Shown piece by piece: positions 32,236-42,627 of a stretch of DNA of 64,000 nt. Under the pieces are notes generated by a model, which was given only the letters and a program-made list of their open reading frames with translations, was not told where the DNA came from and made no database searches. This stretch comes from Gammaproteobacteria bacterium (GTDB lineage: Bacteria > Pseudomonadota > Gammaproteobacteria > Steroidobacterales > Steroidobacteraceae). The stretch's first letter is position 1; each line of letters begins with the position of its first letter. The stretch covers positions 1 through 64,000 of the forward strand of contig JANYLH010000008.1 of NCBI GenBank assembly GCA_025357915.1, written 5' to 3'. A program made the translations under genes and the position numbers.

Positions 32236-34590
32236 TTGCCCGGCCAGGAACAACCAGGTCGACACCACGGTGTCGGGGTTGAGCGAGATACTGTCGATGC
32301 CCTGATCAACGAGCCACCGCGCCAGGTCGGGGTGATCGGAAGGCCCTTGGCCGCAGATGCCGATGTACTTTCCCTGCCGCCGGCAGGCGGCGATCGCCAT
32401 CGCCATCAGCGCCTTCACCGCGGCGTCGCGCTCGTCGAAACTCTGTGCCACCAGCGCCGAATCACGATCCACGCCGATGGTCAGCTGCGTCAGGTCGTTC
32501 GAGCCGATCGACATGCCGTCAAAGTACGGCAGGTAGTCATCGGCGAGCAGCGCGTTGGTCGGCAGTTCGCACATCATGATCAGCTTGAGATCGTCAACGC
32601 CGCGCTTCAGGCCGTTGACGGCCAGCAGTTCCGTGACCGCACGCGCCTCGGCGACGGTGCGTACGAATGGCACCATGACCTGGACGTTGCGCAGCCCCAT
32701 CTCTTCGCGCACCCGCCGCAGCGCCCGGCACTCGAGTTCGAAGCAGGGGCGGAACGCCGCATCGAGGTAACGCGCCGCGCCGCGAAAGCCGAGCATCGGG
32801 TTTTCTTCGTGCGGCTCGTACTGGCTGCCGCCGAGAAGATTGGCGTATTCGTTGGATTTGAAATCCGACAGCCGCACGATCACGGGGTGCGGCGCGAACG
32901 CCGCGGCGATCTGCGCGATGCCCTCGCTCAGGCGCTCGACGAAGTAGTCCACCGGATCATCGTAGCCGGCCAGGTGCTGGCGGATCTTTTCCTTGAGGGC
33001 CGGTTCGAGCCGGTCGAACTCGAGCAGGGCGCGCGGATGCACGCCGATCGAGCGATTGATGATGAACTCGAGCCGCGCCAGGCCAACGCCGCGGTGCGGA
33101 AGCGCCGCAAAGGCGAAGGCGCGATCCGGGTTGGCGACGTTCATCATCACGCGCACTGGTGAGGGTGGCATGGCGTCAAGTTCGATCCGCTGCTGATCAA
33201 AGGGCAGCAGCCCTTCATAGATGAAACCGGAGTCGCCCTCGGCGCATGAGACGGTGACTTCCTGGCCGTCGCGGATCGCCGTGGTCGCGTTGCCGCACCC
33301 CACCACCGCCGGCACGCCCAGTTCGCGCGCGATGATCGCCGCGTGACAGGTGCGGCCGCCGCGGTTGGTGACGATGGCGGCGGCGCGCTTCATCACCGGT
33401 TCCCAGTCCGGGTCGGTCATGTCGGCGACCAGCACGTCGCCTGGCTGCACCTGCGCCATGCTGGCCGCGTTACGTACCACGCGCGCCCGCCCGCTGCCGA
33501 TGCGGCCACCGATGCTGCGCCCCTCGGCAAGCACCCGGCCCCGCGCACCGAGGGTGTAGCGCTCCAGGGTGCGGCCGACGCGGCTCTGCACGGTCTCCGG
33601 GCGCGCCTGCAGGATGTAAAGCTGCTGGTCGACGCCGTCGCGTGCCCATTCGATGTCCATCGGACAGGCGTAGTGTTGCTCGATGATCAGCGCCTGGCGC
33701 GCCAGGGACTCGACTTCCGTATCGCTCAGCGAAAAGCGGCCGCGTTCGGCCGCGGTTACTTCCACGGTGCGCACGTTCTCGGCGCCGCCGGGCTCGGCAT
33801 AGATCATCTTGATGGCCTTGGCGCCGAGGTTGCGGCGCACGATGGCGCGCTTGCCCGCGCGCAGCGCGGGTTTGTAGACATAGAACTCGTCCGGATTGAC
33901 CGCGCCCTGCACCACGGTCTCGCCGAGGCCATAGGCGCTGGTGACGAACACTGCGTCGCGGAACCCGGAGTCGGTGTCGAGCGTGAACATGACGCCGCTC
34001 GCGCCCAGGTCGCTGCGGACCATGTACTGCACGCCCACCGACAGCGCCACCAGGGCATGCTCGAAGCGCTGGTGCACGCGGTAGGAGATGGCGCGGTCGG
34101 TGAACAGCGAAGCGTAGACCTGGTGCATGGCCGCGAGCAGCGCCGCCTCGCCGCGGACGTTGAGGAAAGTCTCCTGCTGTCCGGCGAAGGAGGCCTCGGG
34201 CAGGTCTTCGGCGGTGGCGGAAGAGCGCACCGCGACCGCGATGCCCTGGCCGCGGTCCATGTCGCGCCAGCGAGCGAGTACCGCCTGCTGCAATTCAGGC
34301 GCGAAGGGAGTTTCGAGGATCCACCCGCGGATGCGCGCGCCGCTGGCGGCGAGCGCGGTCACGTCCTCGACGTCGAGCGAGGCCAGCTCGGCCGTGATGC
34401 GCCCGGCCAGCGCGCCCTGGCTGAGGAAATCGCGGTAGGCTTCGGCGGTGGTGGCGAAGCCGCGCGGCACGCGCACGCCCAGCTTTGTGAGCGCGCTCAG
34501 CATCTCGCCGATCGAGGCGTTCTTGCCGCCGACACGGTCGATATCCTTGATGCCCACCTCGTCAAAGGAGAGGACGTATTCGCTCACCAT
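32227..34590 (-). CDS. ppsA: Phosphoenolpyruvate synthase
   Basis: A 787-residue enzyme converting pyruvate and ATP to PEP, AMP and phosphate for gluconeogenesis. The ATP-grasp N-terminal part includes [11 protein letters not shown] and [20 protein letters not shown]; the phosphohistidine domain carries [13 protein letters not shown]; the C-terminal PEP domain has [16 protein letters not shown] and the [12 protein letters not shown] loop. The ATG at 34590 (MVSEYVLSF) is preferred over one twelve codons upstream. It is divergent from its regulator ppsR. Confidence 0.97.
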   Translation of the reverse strand: MVSEYVLSFDEVGIKDIDRVGGKNASIGEMLSALTKLGVRVPRGFATTAEAYRDFLSQGALAGRITAELASLDVEDVTALAASGARIRGWILETPFAPELQQAVLARWRDMDRGQGIAVAVRSSATAEDLPEASFAGQQETFLNVRGEAALLAAMHQVYASLFTDRAISYRVHQRFEHALVALSVGVQYMVRSDLGASGVMFTLDTDSGFRDAVFVTSAYGLGETVVQGAVNPDEFYVYKPALRAGKRAIVRRNLGAKAIKMIYAEPGGAENVRTVEVTAAERGRFSLSDTEVESLARQALIIEQHYACPMDIEWARDGVDQQLYILQARPETVQSRVGRTLERYTLGARGRVLAEGRSIGGRIGSGRARVVRNAASMAQVQPGDVLVADMTDPDWEPVMKRAAAIVTNRGGRTCHAAIIARELGVPAVVGCGNATTAIRDGQEVTVSCAEGDSGFIYEGLLPFDQQRIELDAMPPSPVRVMMNVANPDRAFAFAALPHRGVGLARLEFIINRSIGVHPRALLEFDRLEPALKEKIRQHLAGYDDPVDYFVERLSEGIAQIAAAFAPHPVIVRLSDFKSNEYANLLGGSQYEPHEENPMLGFRGAARYLDAAFRPCFELECRALRRVREEMGLRNVQVMVPFVRTVAEARAVTELLAVNGLKRGVDDLKLIMMCELPTNALLADDYLPYFDGMSIGSNDLTQLTIGVDRDSALVAQSFDERDAAVKALMAMAIAACRRQGKYIGICGQGPSDHPDLARWLVDQGIDSISLNPDTVVSTWLFLAGQSA

Positions 34591-34669
34591 GTGCCTGCCA
34601 ATCGCAATCGGAGGCGTATTGTCCACGATTTCGCGGCGTGGGACACTGCCGGCAGCGCGGCACGGCCGC

Positions 34670-34675
34670 TATAAT
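34670..34675 (+). promoter_or_regulatory. Consensus -10 box of ppsR
   Basis: A perfect TATAAT ends 16 bases before the TTG start at 34692, predicting a leader of only about ten bases. No strong -35 is visible. Confidence 0.4.
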
Positions 34676-34691
34676 TTCCAGGGCGGGCACC

Positions 34692-35516
34692 TTGAGCAAA
34701 CGCACGGTCTTCTTTGTGTCCGACCAGACCGGCATCACGGCCGAGACCATGGGCCACAGCCTGTTGACGCAGTTCGACAACACGCAGTACCACTCCGTGA
34801 CGGTGCCCTTTGTCGCCACGACGGAGCTGGCCGCAGAGGCCGTGCGCCGGATCGACGCTGCCGGGCGCGAGTCGGGTGTGCGCCCCATCGTGTTTGCCAC
34901 GCTGGTGAACGATGCCGTGCGCGCAGTCCTGCAGCAATCCGATGCCCTGGTGCTGGACTTTTTCGCGGCGTTCCTGGGCCCGCTTGAGGCGGAACTCGCG
35001 CAGCCCTCGGCCCACGCCAGCGGCCGGGCGCACGGTATGGCCGACCTGACCGCGTACACCGCGCGCATCAACGCCACCAACTTCGCGGTAGCGAACGATG
35101 ACGGTTCCGGATCCCGCGACTACGCGAGCGCCGACGTGGTGCTGGTGGGCGTGTCGCGCTCCGGCAAGACGCCGACCTGCCTGTACCTGGCGCTGCAGTA
35201 CGGCGTATACGCCGCCAACTATCCGCTGGCCGACGAGGATCTGGAATCGGGCGAGCTGCCGGCGGTGCTGGAGCCGCACCGCAGCAAGCTGTTCGGGCTG
35301 ACTATCCGTCCGGACCGGCTGCAGCAGATCCGCCAGGAGCGCCGCCCGGACAGCCGCTACGCCTCGCTCCAGCAGGTGCAGTACGAGCTGCGCGCGGCGC
35401 TCGCGCTCTATGCGCGGGTCGGGATCCCGTTTCTGGATACCACCGAATGCAGCATCGAGGAAATCGCCAGCCGCATTCTCGACCGCCAGCGGCTGCAGCG
35501 GCGCGTGCGCCACTAG
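34692..35516 (+). CDS. ppsR: PEP synthase regulatory kinase/pyrophosphorylase
   Basis: A 274-residue DUF299-family protein that inactivates PEP synthase by ADP-dependent threonine phosphorylation and reactivates it by phosphorolysis. It starts SKRTVFFVSDQTGITAET from a TTG at 34692 and carries the P-loop LVGVSRSGKTPTCLYLA and YASLQQVQYELRAAL. Divergence from ppsA across about 100 bases is the standard arrangement and supports the function. Confidence 0.95.
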   Translation: MSKRTVFFVSDQTGITAETMGHSLLTQFDNTQYHSVTVPFVATTELAAEAVRRIDAAGRESGVRPIVFATLVNDAVRAVLQQSDALVLDFFAAFLGPLEAELAQPSAHASGRAHGMADLTAYTARINATNFAVANDDGSGSRDYASADVVLVGVSRSGKTPTCLYLALQYGVYAANYPLADEDLESGELPAVLEPHRSKLFGLTIRPDRLQQIRQERRPDSRYASLQQVQYELRAALALYARVGIPFLDTTECSIEEIASRILDRQRLQRRVRH

Positions 35517-35521
35517 CCGCC

Positions 35522-36316
35522 CTAGCGGCCGGTGAACCTCGGCTCGCGTTTTTCGAGAAACGCGGCGACGCCTTCGCGGAAATCCTCGCTGTCGATGCAG
35601 TGTGACTGCGCCTCGACTTCACTGCGGAGGCTGTGCGCGAAATCCACGCCGCCGGCCTGGCGCAGCAGGCGCTTGCTGTGCCTGAGCGCGAGCGGGGCGC
35701 GCTGCGCGAGCCGCCCGGCCCACTGCAGCGCCGCCTCGACGGCCGTGCCCTTGGGCACCACGCGATTGGCCATGCCGAGGTCGTGGCAGCGTGCGGCCGG
35801 CACGCGCGTGCAGTCGACCGTGAATTCATAGGCGCGGCGTGCGCCGACCTGGCGTTCGAGGAGCCAGTTGATGCCGCCGTCCGGCACCAGCGCGATGTTG
35901 TGAAAGGGCAGCGTGAAGTAGGCATCCTCGGCCATTACCACCAGGTCGCTGGCGAGCACGAAGGCACAACCGATCCCGGCCACCAGGCCCTCGACGGCCG
36001 CGATCACGGGTTTCCCCATCTCCATGATCGAGCGGATCCCCGCACCGTATTCGTGTTCGAGCTGGCGGCGCACCTCGGCGCCATCCGCCTTGCCCGCGTT
36101 CATGGCCTTCAGGTCGGCTCCCGCGCTGAAGGCACGGCCGGCGCCGGTGAGCACCACGACGCGTACTGCAGGGTCCGTGGCGGCGTGCTGGAGCGCCGCG
36201 GCCAGCTGCAGGCGCAGCGCCGAATCGAAGGAGTTCAGTGCCTCGGGCCGGTTGAGGCTGATGAGCGCTACCGCACCGTGTTGCTCGACACGCACGACCA
36301 TCTGGGTCTCGGTCAT
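35522..36316 (-). CDS. Enoyl-CoA hydratase/isomerase family protein (PaaG-like)
   Basis: A 264-residue crotonase-fold protein. The oxyanion-hole segments AFSAGADLKAMN and GLVAGIGCAFVLASDLV are clear. At the two positions where hydratases carry catalytic glutamates it has Ala (GCAFVL) and a PaaG-like FHNIALVPDGG loop, so isomerase or another crotonase reaction is more likely than simple hydration. The start overlaps the SDR stop by four bases, so the two are cotranscribed. Confidence 0.88.
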   Translation of the reverse strand: MTETQMVVRVEQHGAVALISLNRPEALNSFDSALRLQLAAALQHAATDPAVRVVVLTGAGRAFSAGADLKAMNAGKADGAEVRRQLEHEYGAGIRSIMEMGKPVIAAVEGLVAGIGCAFVLASDLVVMAEDAYFTLPFHNIALVPDGGINWLLERQVGARRAYEFTVDCTRVPAARCHDLGMANRVVPKGTAVEAALQWAGRLAQRAPLALRHSKRLLRQAGGVDFAHSLRSEVEAQSHCIDSEDFREGVAAFLEKREPRFTGR

Positions 36317-37164
36317 TGGCGTTCCTTGAGCTGCCGCAGGCTCGGTACGAAGAAATCCGGCGTGAGATCGGCGTCCGCCACGCCGGCGGGCGCGTAGCCG
36401 GAAAGGTCGGTGATGCCGTGGGTGGCCAGCAGTTCGTCGTCAATGTAGAAATTGCCGGTCGTGGTGCGGGCATCGCTGGTCAGGATCAGGTGCGCGGCGT
36501 CCGCCATGATGGCCGGCGAGCGCAGCGCACCCACCGGGAGGCGCTCCTTGAGCAGGGCCATCGCGGCGGTGTCGATCGCAGTGCGCGGCCACAACGCATT
36601 GACGCCCACGCGCCCGCGGTACTCGCCGGCCACGCCCAGCACCACCATGCTCATGCCGAACTTCGCCATTGTGTAGGCCACGTGCGGCGCGAACCAGCGC
36701 TCCTGCATTGCGAGCGGCGGCGAGAGCATCAGCACGTGCGGATTGGGGGCCTTGAGCAGGTGCGGCAACGTCTTCTGGGTCACCAGGAAGGTGCCGCGCG
36801 CATTGACGCCGTGCATCAGGTCGAAGCGCTTCATCGGCGTCGCGAGGATCGGTGTCAGGCTGATCGCGCTGGCGTTGTTGACGCAGACGTCGATACCGCC
36901 GAACTTCGCCACCGTGGCCGCAACCGCGGCCTCGACCTGAGCCTCGTCGCGGATATCACACACCAGTGCCAGGGCCTGGCCGCCGGCCGCCTCGATCTTG
37001 GCCGCCGCAGTGTGAATCGTGCCCGGCAGGGTGGGGTGGGGCGTATCGGTCTTGGCGGCGATCGCGACGTTGGCGCCGTCGCGCGCGGCGCGCAGCGCGA
37101 TCGCCAGGCCGATGCCGCGCGAGGCGCCGCTGATGAAGATCGTCTTGCCGTGCAGCGTATTCAT
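36313..37164 (-). CDS. Short-chain dehydrogenase/reductase, HSDL2-like
   Basis: A 283-residue SDR. Cofactor motif ISGASRGIGLAIALRAA, NNASAI, and the catalytic Tyr-Lys in HVAYTMAKFGMSM are present. The segment AAKTDTPHPTLPGTIHTAA after beta-2 is the hallmark of HSDL2-type SDRs, linked in animals to peroxisomal lipid metabolism. The substrate is unknown; a hydroxyacyl-CoA or sterol/terpenoid alcohol is plausible given the enoyl-CoA hydratase partner. Divergent from prpB. Confidence 0.87.
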   Translation of the reverse strand: MNTLHGKTIFISGASRGIGLAIALRAARDGANVAIAAKTDTPHPTLPGTIHTAAAKIEAAGGQALALVCDIRDEAQVEAAVAATVAKFGGIDVCVNNASAISLTPILATPMKRFDLMHGVNARGTFLVTQKTLPHLLKAPNPHVLMLSPPLAMQERWFAPHVAYTMAKFGMSMVVLGVAGEYRGRVGVNALWPRTAIDTAAMALLKERLPVGALRSPAIMADAAHLILTSDARTTTGNFYIDDELLATHGITDLSGYAPAGVADADLTPDFFVPSLRQLKERQ

Positions 37165-37292
37165 CGCTCAGGTCCCGCCCAGGCTGTCGGAATGGGCGCA
37201 TGCCGGGAGTTGTGTCCCATCTGGTCTGGCCTCGCTGGCGCCGCTCCGGATCATGGCCGGGAGACGACAAGCGTGCCCCGGAAGGCGGGGGA

Positions 37293-37323
37293 TTATACCT
37301 GCCGGTAGTGCCGGCTGCGTCAA
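37293..37323 (-). promoter_or_regulatory. Candidate promoter of the SDR/enoyl-CoA hydratase pair
   Basis: On the minus strand TTGACG (37323-37318) and a perfect TATAAT (37298-37293) are separated by 19 bases, giving a leader of about 120 bases to the SDR ATG. Confidence 0.5.
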
Positions 37324-37334
37324 GACGCCGATTA

Positions 37335-37361
37335 GCCATATGAGGTGCAGCCCCATATGGC
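37335..37361. promoter_or_regulatory. Inverted repeat upstream of prpB, candidate operator
   Basis: GCCATATG (37335-37342) and CATATGGC (37354-37361) form a perfect 8-base inverted repeat with an 11-base spacer, 44 bases upstream of the prpB ATG and just upstream of the divergent SDR promoter. Its place in the divergent spacer suits a dimeric repressor or activator controlling both operons. No regulator gene is adjacent. Confidence 0.5.
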
Positions 37362-37405
37362 AGACTTTGCCCAATCCATGAGTTCCAATGGGAAGGGACC
37401 GTCCG

Positions 37406-38293
37406 ATGACTGACCCAGCCAGCGCCGGCGCGCGATTCAGGGCAGCGGTGCGTGACGAGCGGCCGCTCCAGGTTGCGGGCGCCATCAACGCCTACGCGGC
37501 ACGCATGGCCGAGGCCGTGGGTTTCAGGGCGCTGTACCTGTCGGGCGGCGGGGTAGCGGCGAACTCGCTCGGCATGCCCGACCTCGGCATCAGCAATCCC
37601 GAGGACCTGCTCACCGACATCCGCCGCATCACCGATGCCACCACCGTGCCGCTCCTGGTCGACGCCGACACCGGCTGGGGCGGAGCGTTCAATATCGCGC
37701 GCACGGTGCGTGCCTTCATCAAGGCCGGTGCGGCGGGTCTGCACATCGAGGACCAGGTCCAGGCCAAGCGCTGCGGTCACCGACCGGGCAAGGAAATCGT
37801 TTCCCGCGGGGAAATGGTCGATCGCGTCAAGGCTGCCGTGGATGCGCGCACCGACGCGCACTTCGTGATCATGGCGCGCACCGACGCGCTCGCTGCCGAA
37901 GGGCTCGACAGCGCCATTGAACGCGCGCAGGCCTGCATCGAGGCCGGGGCGGACATGATCTTCCCGGAAGCGGTGACCGAGCTGGCGATGTACCGGCGCA
38001 TCAAGGATGCGGTGCAGGTGCCGATCCTCGCCAACATCACGGAATTCGGCCAGACGCCGCTCTTTACGCGCGCCGAGCTCGGTTCCGCAGGGGTCGATAT
38101 AGCGCTCTATTGCTGCTCGGCCTACCGGGCGATGAACGCCGCCGCCCTGAAGACCTACGAGATCATTCGCAGCACCGGCAGCCAGCGCGAGGCGCTGCCG
38201 CTGATGCAGACGCGCGAAGAACTGTATCGCTATCTCGACTATCACGCCTACGAGCGCAAACTCGATGAGCTGTTCGCGGCCGGCAGGAAGTGA
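37406..38293 (+). CDS. prpB: 2-methylisocitrate lyase
   Basis: A 295-residue isocitrate lyase superfamily enzyme that splits 2-methylisocitrate to pyruvate and succinate, the last step of the methylcitrate cycle. Visible are [16 protein letters not shown], the metal-site stretch [10 protein letters not shown] and the active-site loop KRCGHRPGK. The ATG at 37406 is preferred because GGAAGGGA lies ten bases upstream; an ATG at 37388 would precede that site. Its stop overlaps the GTG of prpC. Confidence 0.95.
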   Translation: MTDPASAGARFRAAVRDERPLQVAGAINAYAARMAEAVGFRALYLSGGGVAANSLGMPDLGISNPEDLLTDIRRITDATTVPLLVDADTGWGGAFNIARTVRAFIKAGAAGLHIEDQVQAKRCGHRPGKEIVSRGEMVDRVKAAVDARTDAHFVIMARTDALAAEGLDSAIERAQACIEAGADMIFPEAVTELAMYRRIKDAVQVPILANITEFGQTPLFTRAELGSAGVDIALYCCSAYRAMNAAALKTYEIIRSTGSQREALPLMQTREELYRYLDYHAYERKLDELFAAGRK

Positions 38294-39447
38294 GCGAGCC
38301 GGCTTTAAACGTGGGCAACAGGCCCAAGAAATCGGTGGCGCTTTCCGGCGTCGTCGCCGGCAACACGGCGCTGTGCACCGTTGGGCGCAGCGGCAATGAC
38401 CTGCACTACCGCGGCTACGACATCCTGGAAATCGCCGACGCCTGCGAGTTCGAGGAGATCGCCTGCCTGCTGATTCACGGCAAGCTGCCCAACCGCGCGG
38501 AACTGGCGGCCTACCGGCGCAAGCTCCAGGCGCGGCGTGGCCTGCCCCCTGCGCTCCGCAGCGTGCTGGAGCTCCTTCCGGCCGCGACCCACCCCATGGA
38601 CGTGATGCGCACAGCGGTCTCGGCGCTCGGCTGCCTGGAGCCCGAGAGCAGCGATCACCATGACGATGGCGCCCGGGACCTCATCGACCGGCTGGTGGCC
38701 TGCCTCGGCTCGGCCCTGTGCTACTGGCACCATTTCAGCCACCACGGCCGGCGCATCGATGTGGAAACGGGCGACGAATCAGTGGGCGGGCACTTCCTGC
38801 ACCTGCTGCACCAGCAGCCGCCGCCGGCCGAATGGGTGCGGGCGATGCACACCTCGCTGATCCTTTATGCCGAGCACGAATTCAACGCCAGCACCTTTGC
38901 GGCGCGGGTCATTGCTGGCACCGGCGCCGATCTCTACTCGGCCGTCACCGGGGCGATCGGCGCGCTGCGCGGTCCGAAGCATGGCGGCGCCAACGAAGTC
39001 GCGCTGGAGATCCAGCAACGCTACCGGACGCCCGATGAAGCCGAGGCCGATATCCGCGCCCGCGTCGCCAACCGCGAGGTGATCATCGGTTTTGGCCATC
39101 CGGTCTACACGATTTCCGATCCACGCAACGAGGTCATCAAGCGCGTCGCGTACCGGCTTTCGGAAAGCAGCGGGGACTGGCGCATGTTTCGCGTCGCCGA
39201 GCGGCTCGAGGCGGTCATGGCCGAGGTCAAGAAGATGTTCCCGAACCTCGACTGGTTCAGCGCCGTCAGTTATCACGCCATGGGTGTGCCGACCGCGATG
39301 TTCACGCCCCTGTTCGTCATATCGCGGACCACCGGCTGGGGCGCGCATATCATCGAGCAGCGGCAGGACGGCAAGATCATCCGCCCGAGCGCCAACTACA
39401 CCGGGCCGGAAGACGAGAAGTTCCTGCCGCTCGACCAGCGGGTGTAA
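38290..39447 (+). CDS. prpC: 2-methylcitrate synthase
   Basis: A 385-residue citrate synthase family enzyme condensing propionyl-CoA with oxaloacetate. Family signatures are [32 protein letters not shown] and [20 protein letters not shown]. PrpC assignment rather than citrate synthase rests on the short N-terminus ([20 protein letters not shown]) and on the prpB-prpD neighbours. It starts with GTG overlapping the prpB stop. Confidence 0.95.
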   Translation: MSEPALNVGNRPKKSVALSGVVAGNTALCTVGRSGNDLHYRGYDILEIADACEFEEIACLLIHGKLPNRAELAAYRRKLQARRGLPPALRSVLELLPAATHPMDVMRTAVSALGCLEPESSDHHDDGARDLIDRLVACLGSALCYWHHFSHHGRRIDVETGDESVGGHFLHLLHQQPPPAEWVRAMHTSLILYAEHEFNASTFAARVIAGTGADLYSAVTGAIGALRGPKHGGANEVALEIQQRYRTPDEAEADIRARVANREVIIGFGHPVYTISDPRNEVIKRVAYRLSESSGDWRMFRVAERLEAVMAEVKKMFPNLDWFSAVSYHAMGVPTAMFTPLFVISRTTGWGAHIIEQRQDGKIIRPSANYTGPEDEKFLPLDQRV

Positions 39448-39453
39448 CCGGAC

Positions 39454-40914
39454 ATGAGCGGTCACGATTTCAAGTCCTCGAGGCGCCCGGACCCCGACCC
39501 GCTGCTGGTCGGGATCGCTCGTTACGCGCGCGACGCGGCGATCGACAGCGCCGTCGCCTATGACACCGCGCGCTACTGCCTGAAGGACACGCTCGCCTGC
39601 GGCCTCCAGGCGCTCAGGTACCCGGCCTGCACGCGGCTTCTCGGACCCGTGGTGCCCGGTGCGACGCTCGCGGGCGGCGCGCGCGTACCCGGGCTCGACT
39701 ACGAGCTCGAGCCCGTCCAGGCGGCCTTCAACATCGGCGCGATGGTGCGCTGGCTCGATTTCAACGACACCTGGCTAGCGGCGGAGTGGGGGCACCCCTC
39801 GGACAATCTCGGCGCCATTCTCGCGGTCGCCGACTACCTCGCGCGCCGGAGCGGCGGCGGCGCCACGCGGGCGCCTGCGCTCACGGTGCGCGACGTGCTG
39901 ACCGCGATGATCAAGGCGCACGAGATTCAGGGGGTGCTGGCGCTTGAGAACAGCTTCAACCGCGTCGGGCTCGACCACGTGCTGCTGGTGCGCGTGGCAT
40001 CGACCGCAGTGGCGACCGCCATGCTGGGCGGGAGTCTCGAGCAGGTCATCAACGCCGTCTCCAATGCCTGGCTCGACGGCGGCGCGCTGCGCACCTACCG
40101 CCACGCGCCCAATACCGGCTCGCGCAAGAGCTGGGCGGCCGGTGATGCCACGGCGCGGGCAGTGCGGCACGCGCTGATCGCGCTCACCGGCGAGATGGGC
40201 TACCCCTCGGCGCTCACCGCGCCGGTGTGGGGCTTCCAGGACGTGCTGTTCAAGGGCAAACCGCTGGTCGCGCCGCAGCCCTTCGGCAGCTACGTCATGG
40301 AAAACGTACTGTTCAAGATCAGCTACCCGGCGGAATTCCATGCGCAGACCGCGGTGGAATGCGCGCTGCAGCTGCACCCGCAGGTCCGTGACCGAATTGC
40401 CGGCATCGAGCGCGTCGTCATAGAGACCCAGGAGCCGGGCATGCGGATCATCGACAAGACCGGTCCGCTCGCCAACCCGGCCGACCGCGACCACTGCATC
40501 CAATACATGAGCGCAGTGCCGTTGATCTTTGGGCGCCTGAGCGCCGCCGACTATGAGGACGTCGTGGCGGCGGACCCCAGGGTCGACGCCTTGCGCGCGA
40601 GGATGCAGGTCAGGGAGAATGCCACCTTCACCGCCGAGTACTATGAGCGTGAAAAGCGCTATATCGGCAATGCCATGCAGGTGTTCTTCAAGGATGGCAC
40701 CGCCACGGAACGTGTGCAGGTAGACTATCCCGTGGGTCACCGCCGGCGGCGGGCCGAGGGCGAGCCGCTGCTGGTGGCCAAGTTCGAGGCCAGCGTGCAG
40801 GCGCACTATGGTGCCGTGCAGGCGCAGCGCATCGTGACCCGCTTCGCCGACGCCACTGCGCTCGATGGCCTGCGCGTCGATGAAATGATGAGCCTGCTGG
40901 TCAAGTCGGATTAA
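39454..40914 (+). CDS. prpD: 2-methylcitrate dehydratase (MmgE/PrpD family)
   Basis: A 486-residue MmgE/PrpD protein that dehydrates 2-methylcitrate to 2-methylaconitate. Family markers are [43 protein letters not shown] and [14 protein letters not shown]. The PrpD type usually needs no AcnD/PrpF partners, and none are seen here. It follows prpC by six bases, and etfB follows after 18 bases. Confidence 0.94.
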   Translation: MSGHDFKSSRRPDPDPLLVGIARYARDAAIDSAVAYDTARYCLKDTLACGLQALRYPACTRLLGPVVPGATLAGGARVPGLDYELEPVQAAFNIGAMVRWLDFNDTWLAAEWGHPSDNLGAILAVADYLARRSGGGATRAPALTVRDVLTAMIKAHEIQGVLALENSFNRVGLDHVLLVRVASTAVATAMLGGSLEQVINAVSNAWLDGGALRTYRHAPNTGSRKSWAAGDATARAVRHALIALTGEMGYPSALTAPVWGFQDVLFKGKPLVAPQPFGSYVMENVLFKISYPAEFHAQTAVECALQLHPQVRDRIAGIERVVIETQEPGMRIIDKTGPLANPADRDHCIQYMSAVPLIFGRLSAADYEDVVAADPRVDALRARMQVRENATFTAEYYEREKRYIGNAMQVFFKDGTATERVQVDYPVGHRRRRAEGEPLLVAKFEASVQAHYGAVQAQRIVTRFADATALDGLRVDEMMSLLVKSD

Positions 40915-40932
40915 AGACGGAGATATCGCGGC

Positions 40933-41682
40933 ATGAAGATCCTGGTCGGCGTCAAGCGCGTGGTCGATTACAACGTTCGCGTCCGGGTCAAGCCCGACGG
41001 GAGCGGTGTGGCGCTCGATGGCGTCAAGATGAGCATCAATCCATTCGATGAGATCGCACTCGAAGAGGCGCTGCGTATCCGCGAACGCGGTCAGGCCACC
41101 GAGGTCATCGCCGTGGCGATCGGCCCCGAGGAGGTGCAGACCCAACTGCGCAGTGCGCTCGCCATGGGCGCCGATCGCGCGATCCTGGTGAAGTGCGACG
41201 CGGCGGTCGAGCCGCGCGATGTGGCCCGCACGCTGCTGGCGGTCATCGGGCAGGAGGGGATCGGGCTGGCCATACTCGGCAAGCAGGCGATCGACGACGA
41301 CGCGGGGCAGACCGGGCAGATGCTCGCCGCGCTGTGGGACCGGCCGCAGGTGAGCTTTGCCTCGAAAATTGATATCAAGGACGGCGTCGCGGTCGCCATG
41401 CGCGAGGTCGACAGCGGCATCGAGACGATCGAGGTCGATCTTCCGGCGGTGATCACCAGCGACCTGCGCCTGAACGAGCCTCGCTACATCAAGCTGCCCG
41501 ACATCATGAAGGCGAAGAAAAAACCACTGGCGATCACCGACATGGCGACACTCGGTGTGAGCCTCGCCCCGCAGTTCAAGGTGCTGAAGACCGACGCGCC
41601 ACCACAGCGCGCGCGTGGCATCATGGTCAAGGACGTTCCCGAACTGGTGGCGGAACTGAAGAAGCGCGGAGTGCTGTCATGA
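40933..41682 (+). CDS. etfB: Electron transfer flavoprotein beta subunit
   Basis: A 249-residue ETF beta subunit, which with EtfA carries electrons from acyl-CoA dehydrogenases to ETF:quinone oxidoreductase. It opens MKILVGVKRVVDYNVRVRVK and shows MSINPFDEIALEEALRIRE, ILGKQAIDDDAGQTGQMLAA and the recognition-loop region PRYIKLPDIMKAKKKPL. Located directly after prpD and translationally coupled to etfA. Confidence 0.97.
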   Translation: MKILVGVKRVVDYNVRVRVKPDGSGVALDGVKMSINPFDEIALEEALRIRERGQATEVIAVAIGPEEVQTQLRSALAMGADRAILVKCDAAVEPRDVARTLLAVIGQEGIGLAILGKQAIDDDAGQTGQMLAALWDRPQVSFASKIDIKDGVAVAMREVDSGIETIEVDLPAVITSDLRLNEPRYIKLPDIMKAKKKPLAITDMATLGVSLAPQFKVLKTDAPPQRARGIMVKDVPELVAELKKRGVLS

Positions 41683-42620
41683 GCAGGGTGCTGATTATTG
41701 CCGATCACGACGGCAAGCGGCTTGGCGGCGGCGCGGCGCGGTGCGTCACGGCAGCCGGCAAGCTCGGCGCCGCGGAAATTCATCTCGCGGTGCTGGCGTC
41801 CCCGGGCGGCCCGATCGCGGCCGAGGCGGCGCAGATCACCGGCGTGAGCAAAGTGCTGGTGGTGGAGCGTGCCGAGAACGCACACCCGCTCGCCGCCGTG
41901 CTCGCCCCGCAGGTCGTCAAGCTCGCTGCCGGCTACGAATACGTGCTCGCGGCTTCCAACACCTTCGGCAAGGACCTGCTGCCGCGCGTCGCCGGGTTGC
42001 TGGGCGTTGGGCAGGTGAGCGACCTGATGTCCGTGGAAGGGCCGCATACCTTCAAGCGGCCGATCTACGCGGGCAACGCCATCATCACCGTCGAGTCGCC
42101 CGCCGACGTGAAACTGGTGGCGACGGTCCGCACCGCTTCGTTCGCGGCCGCAGCGGGCGGCGGCAGCGCACCGATCGAAGTGGTGGGCACTGAGGCCGCG
42201 TTGCCGGCGCACACGCGCTTCGTAAGCCTCAACGCCGCCAACAACGATCGCCCGGAACTGCAGTCGGCGCCGCGCGTCATCTCCGGTGGCCGGGCACTCG
42301 GGAGCGCTGAGAATTTCAAGATCATCTATGCGCTGGCCGATCGCATTGGCGCCGCGGTGGGCGCTTCGCGCGCCGCGGTCGACGCCGGCTACGTGCCGAG
42401 CGACCTGCAGGTGGGGCAGACCGGCAAGATCATCTCCCCGGCGCTGTATGTTGCCATCGGCATCTCGGGCGCGATCCAGCATCTCACTGGCATCAAGGAT
42501 GCGCGCACCATCGTTGCGATCAACAAGGACGCCGAGGCGCCAATCTTTGAAGTGGCGGATGTTGGACTGATCGGCGACCTGTTCAAGATCGTGCCTGAGC
42601 TGACCGCGCTGCTGGGGTAG
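41679..42620 (+). CDS. etfA: Electron transfer flavoprotein alpha subunit
   Basis: A 313-residue ETF alpha subunit. The C-terminal FAD domain has [39 protein letters not shown] and the conserved [20 protein letters not shown]. The start overlaps the etfB stop by four bases. It is the last gene of the prpBCD-etfBA run and converges on a TPR protein gene with seven bases between. Confidence 0.97.
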   Translation: MSRVLIIADHDGKRLGGGAARCVTAAGKLGAAEIHLAVLASPGGPIAAEAAQITGVSKVLVVERAENAHPLAAVLAPQVVKLAAGYEYVLAASNTFGKDLLPRVAGLLGVGQVSDLMSVEGPHTFKRPIYAGNAIITVESPADVKLVATVRTASFAAAAGGGSAPIEVVGTEAALPAHTRFVSLNAANNDRPELQSAPRVISGGRALGSAENFKIIYALADRIGAAVGASRAAVDAGYVPSDLQVGQTGKIISPALYVAIGISGAIQHLTGIKDARTIVAINKDAEAPIFEVADVGLIGDLFKIVPELTALLG

Positions 42621-42627
42621 CGAGGGC

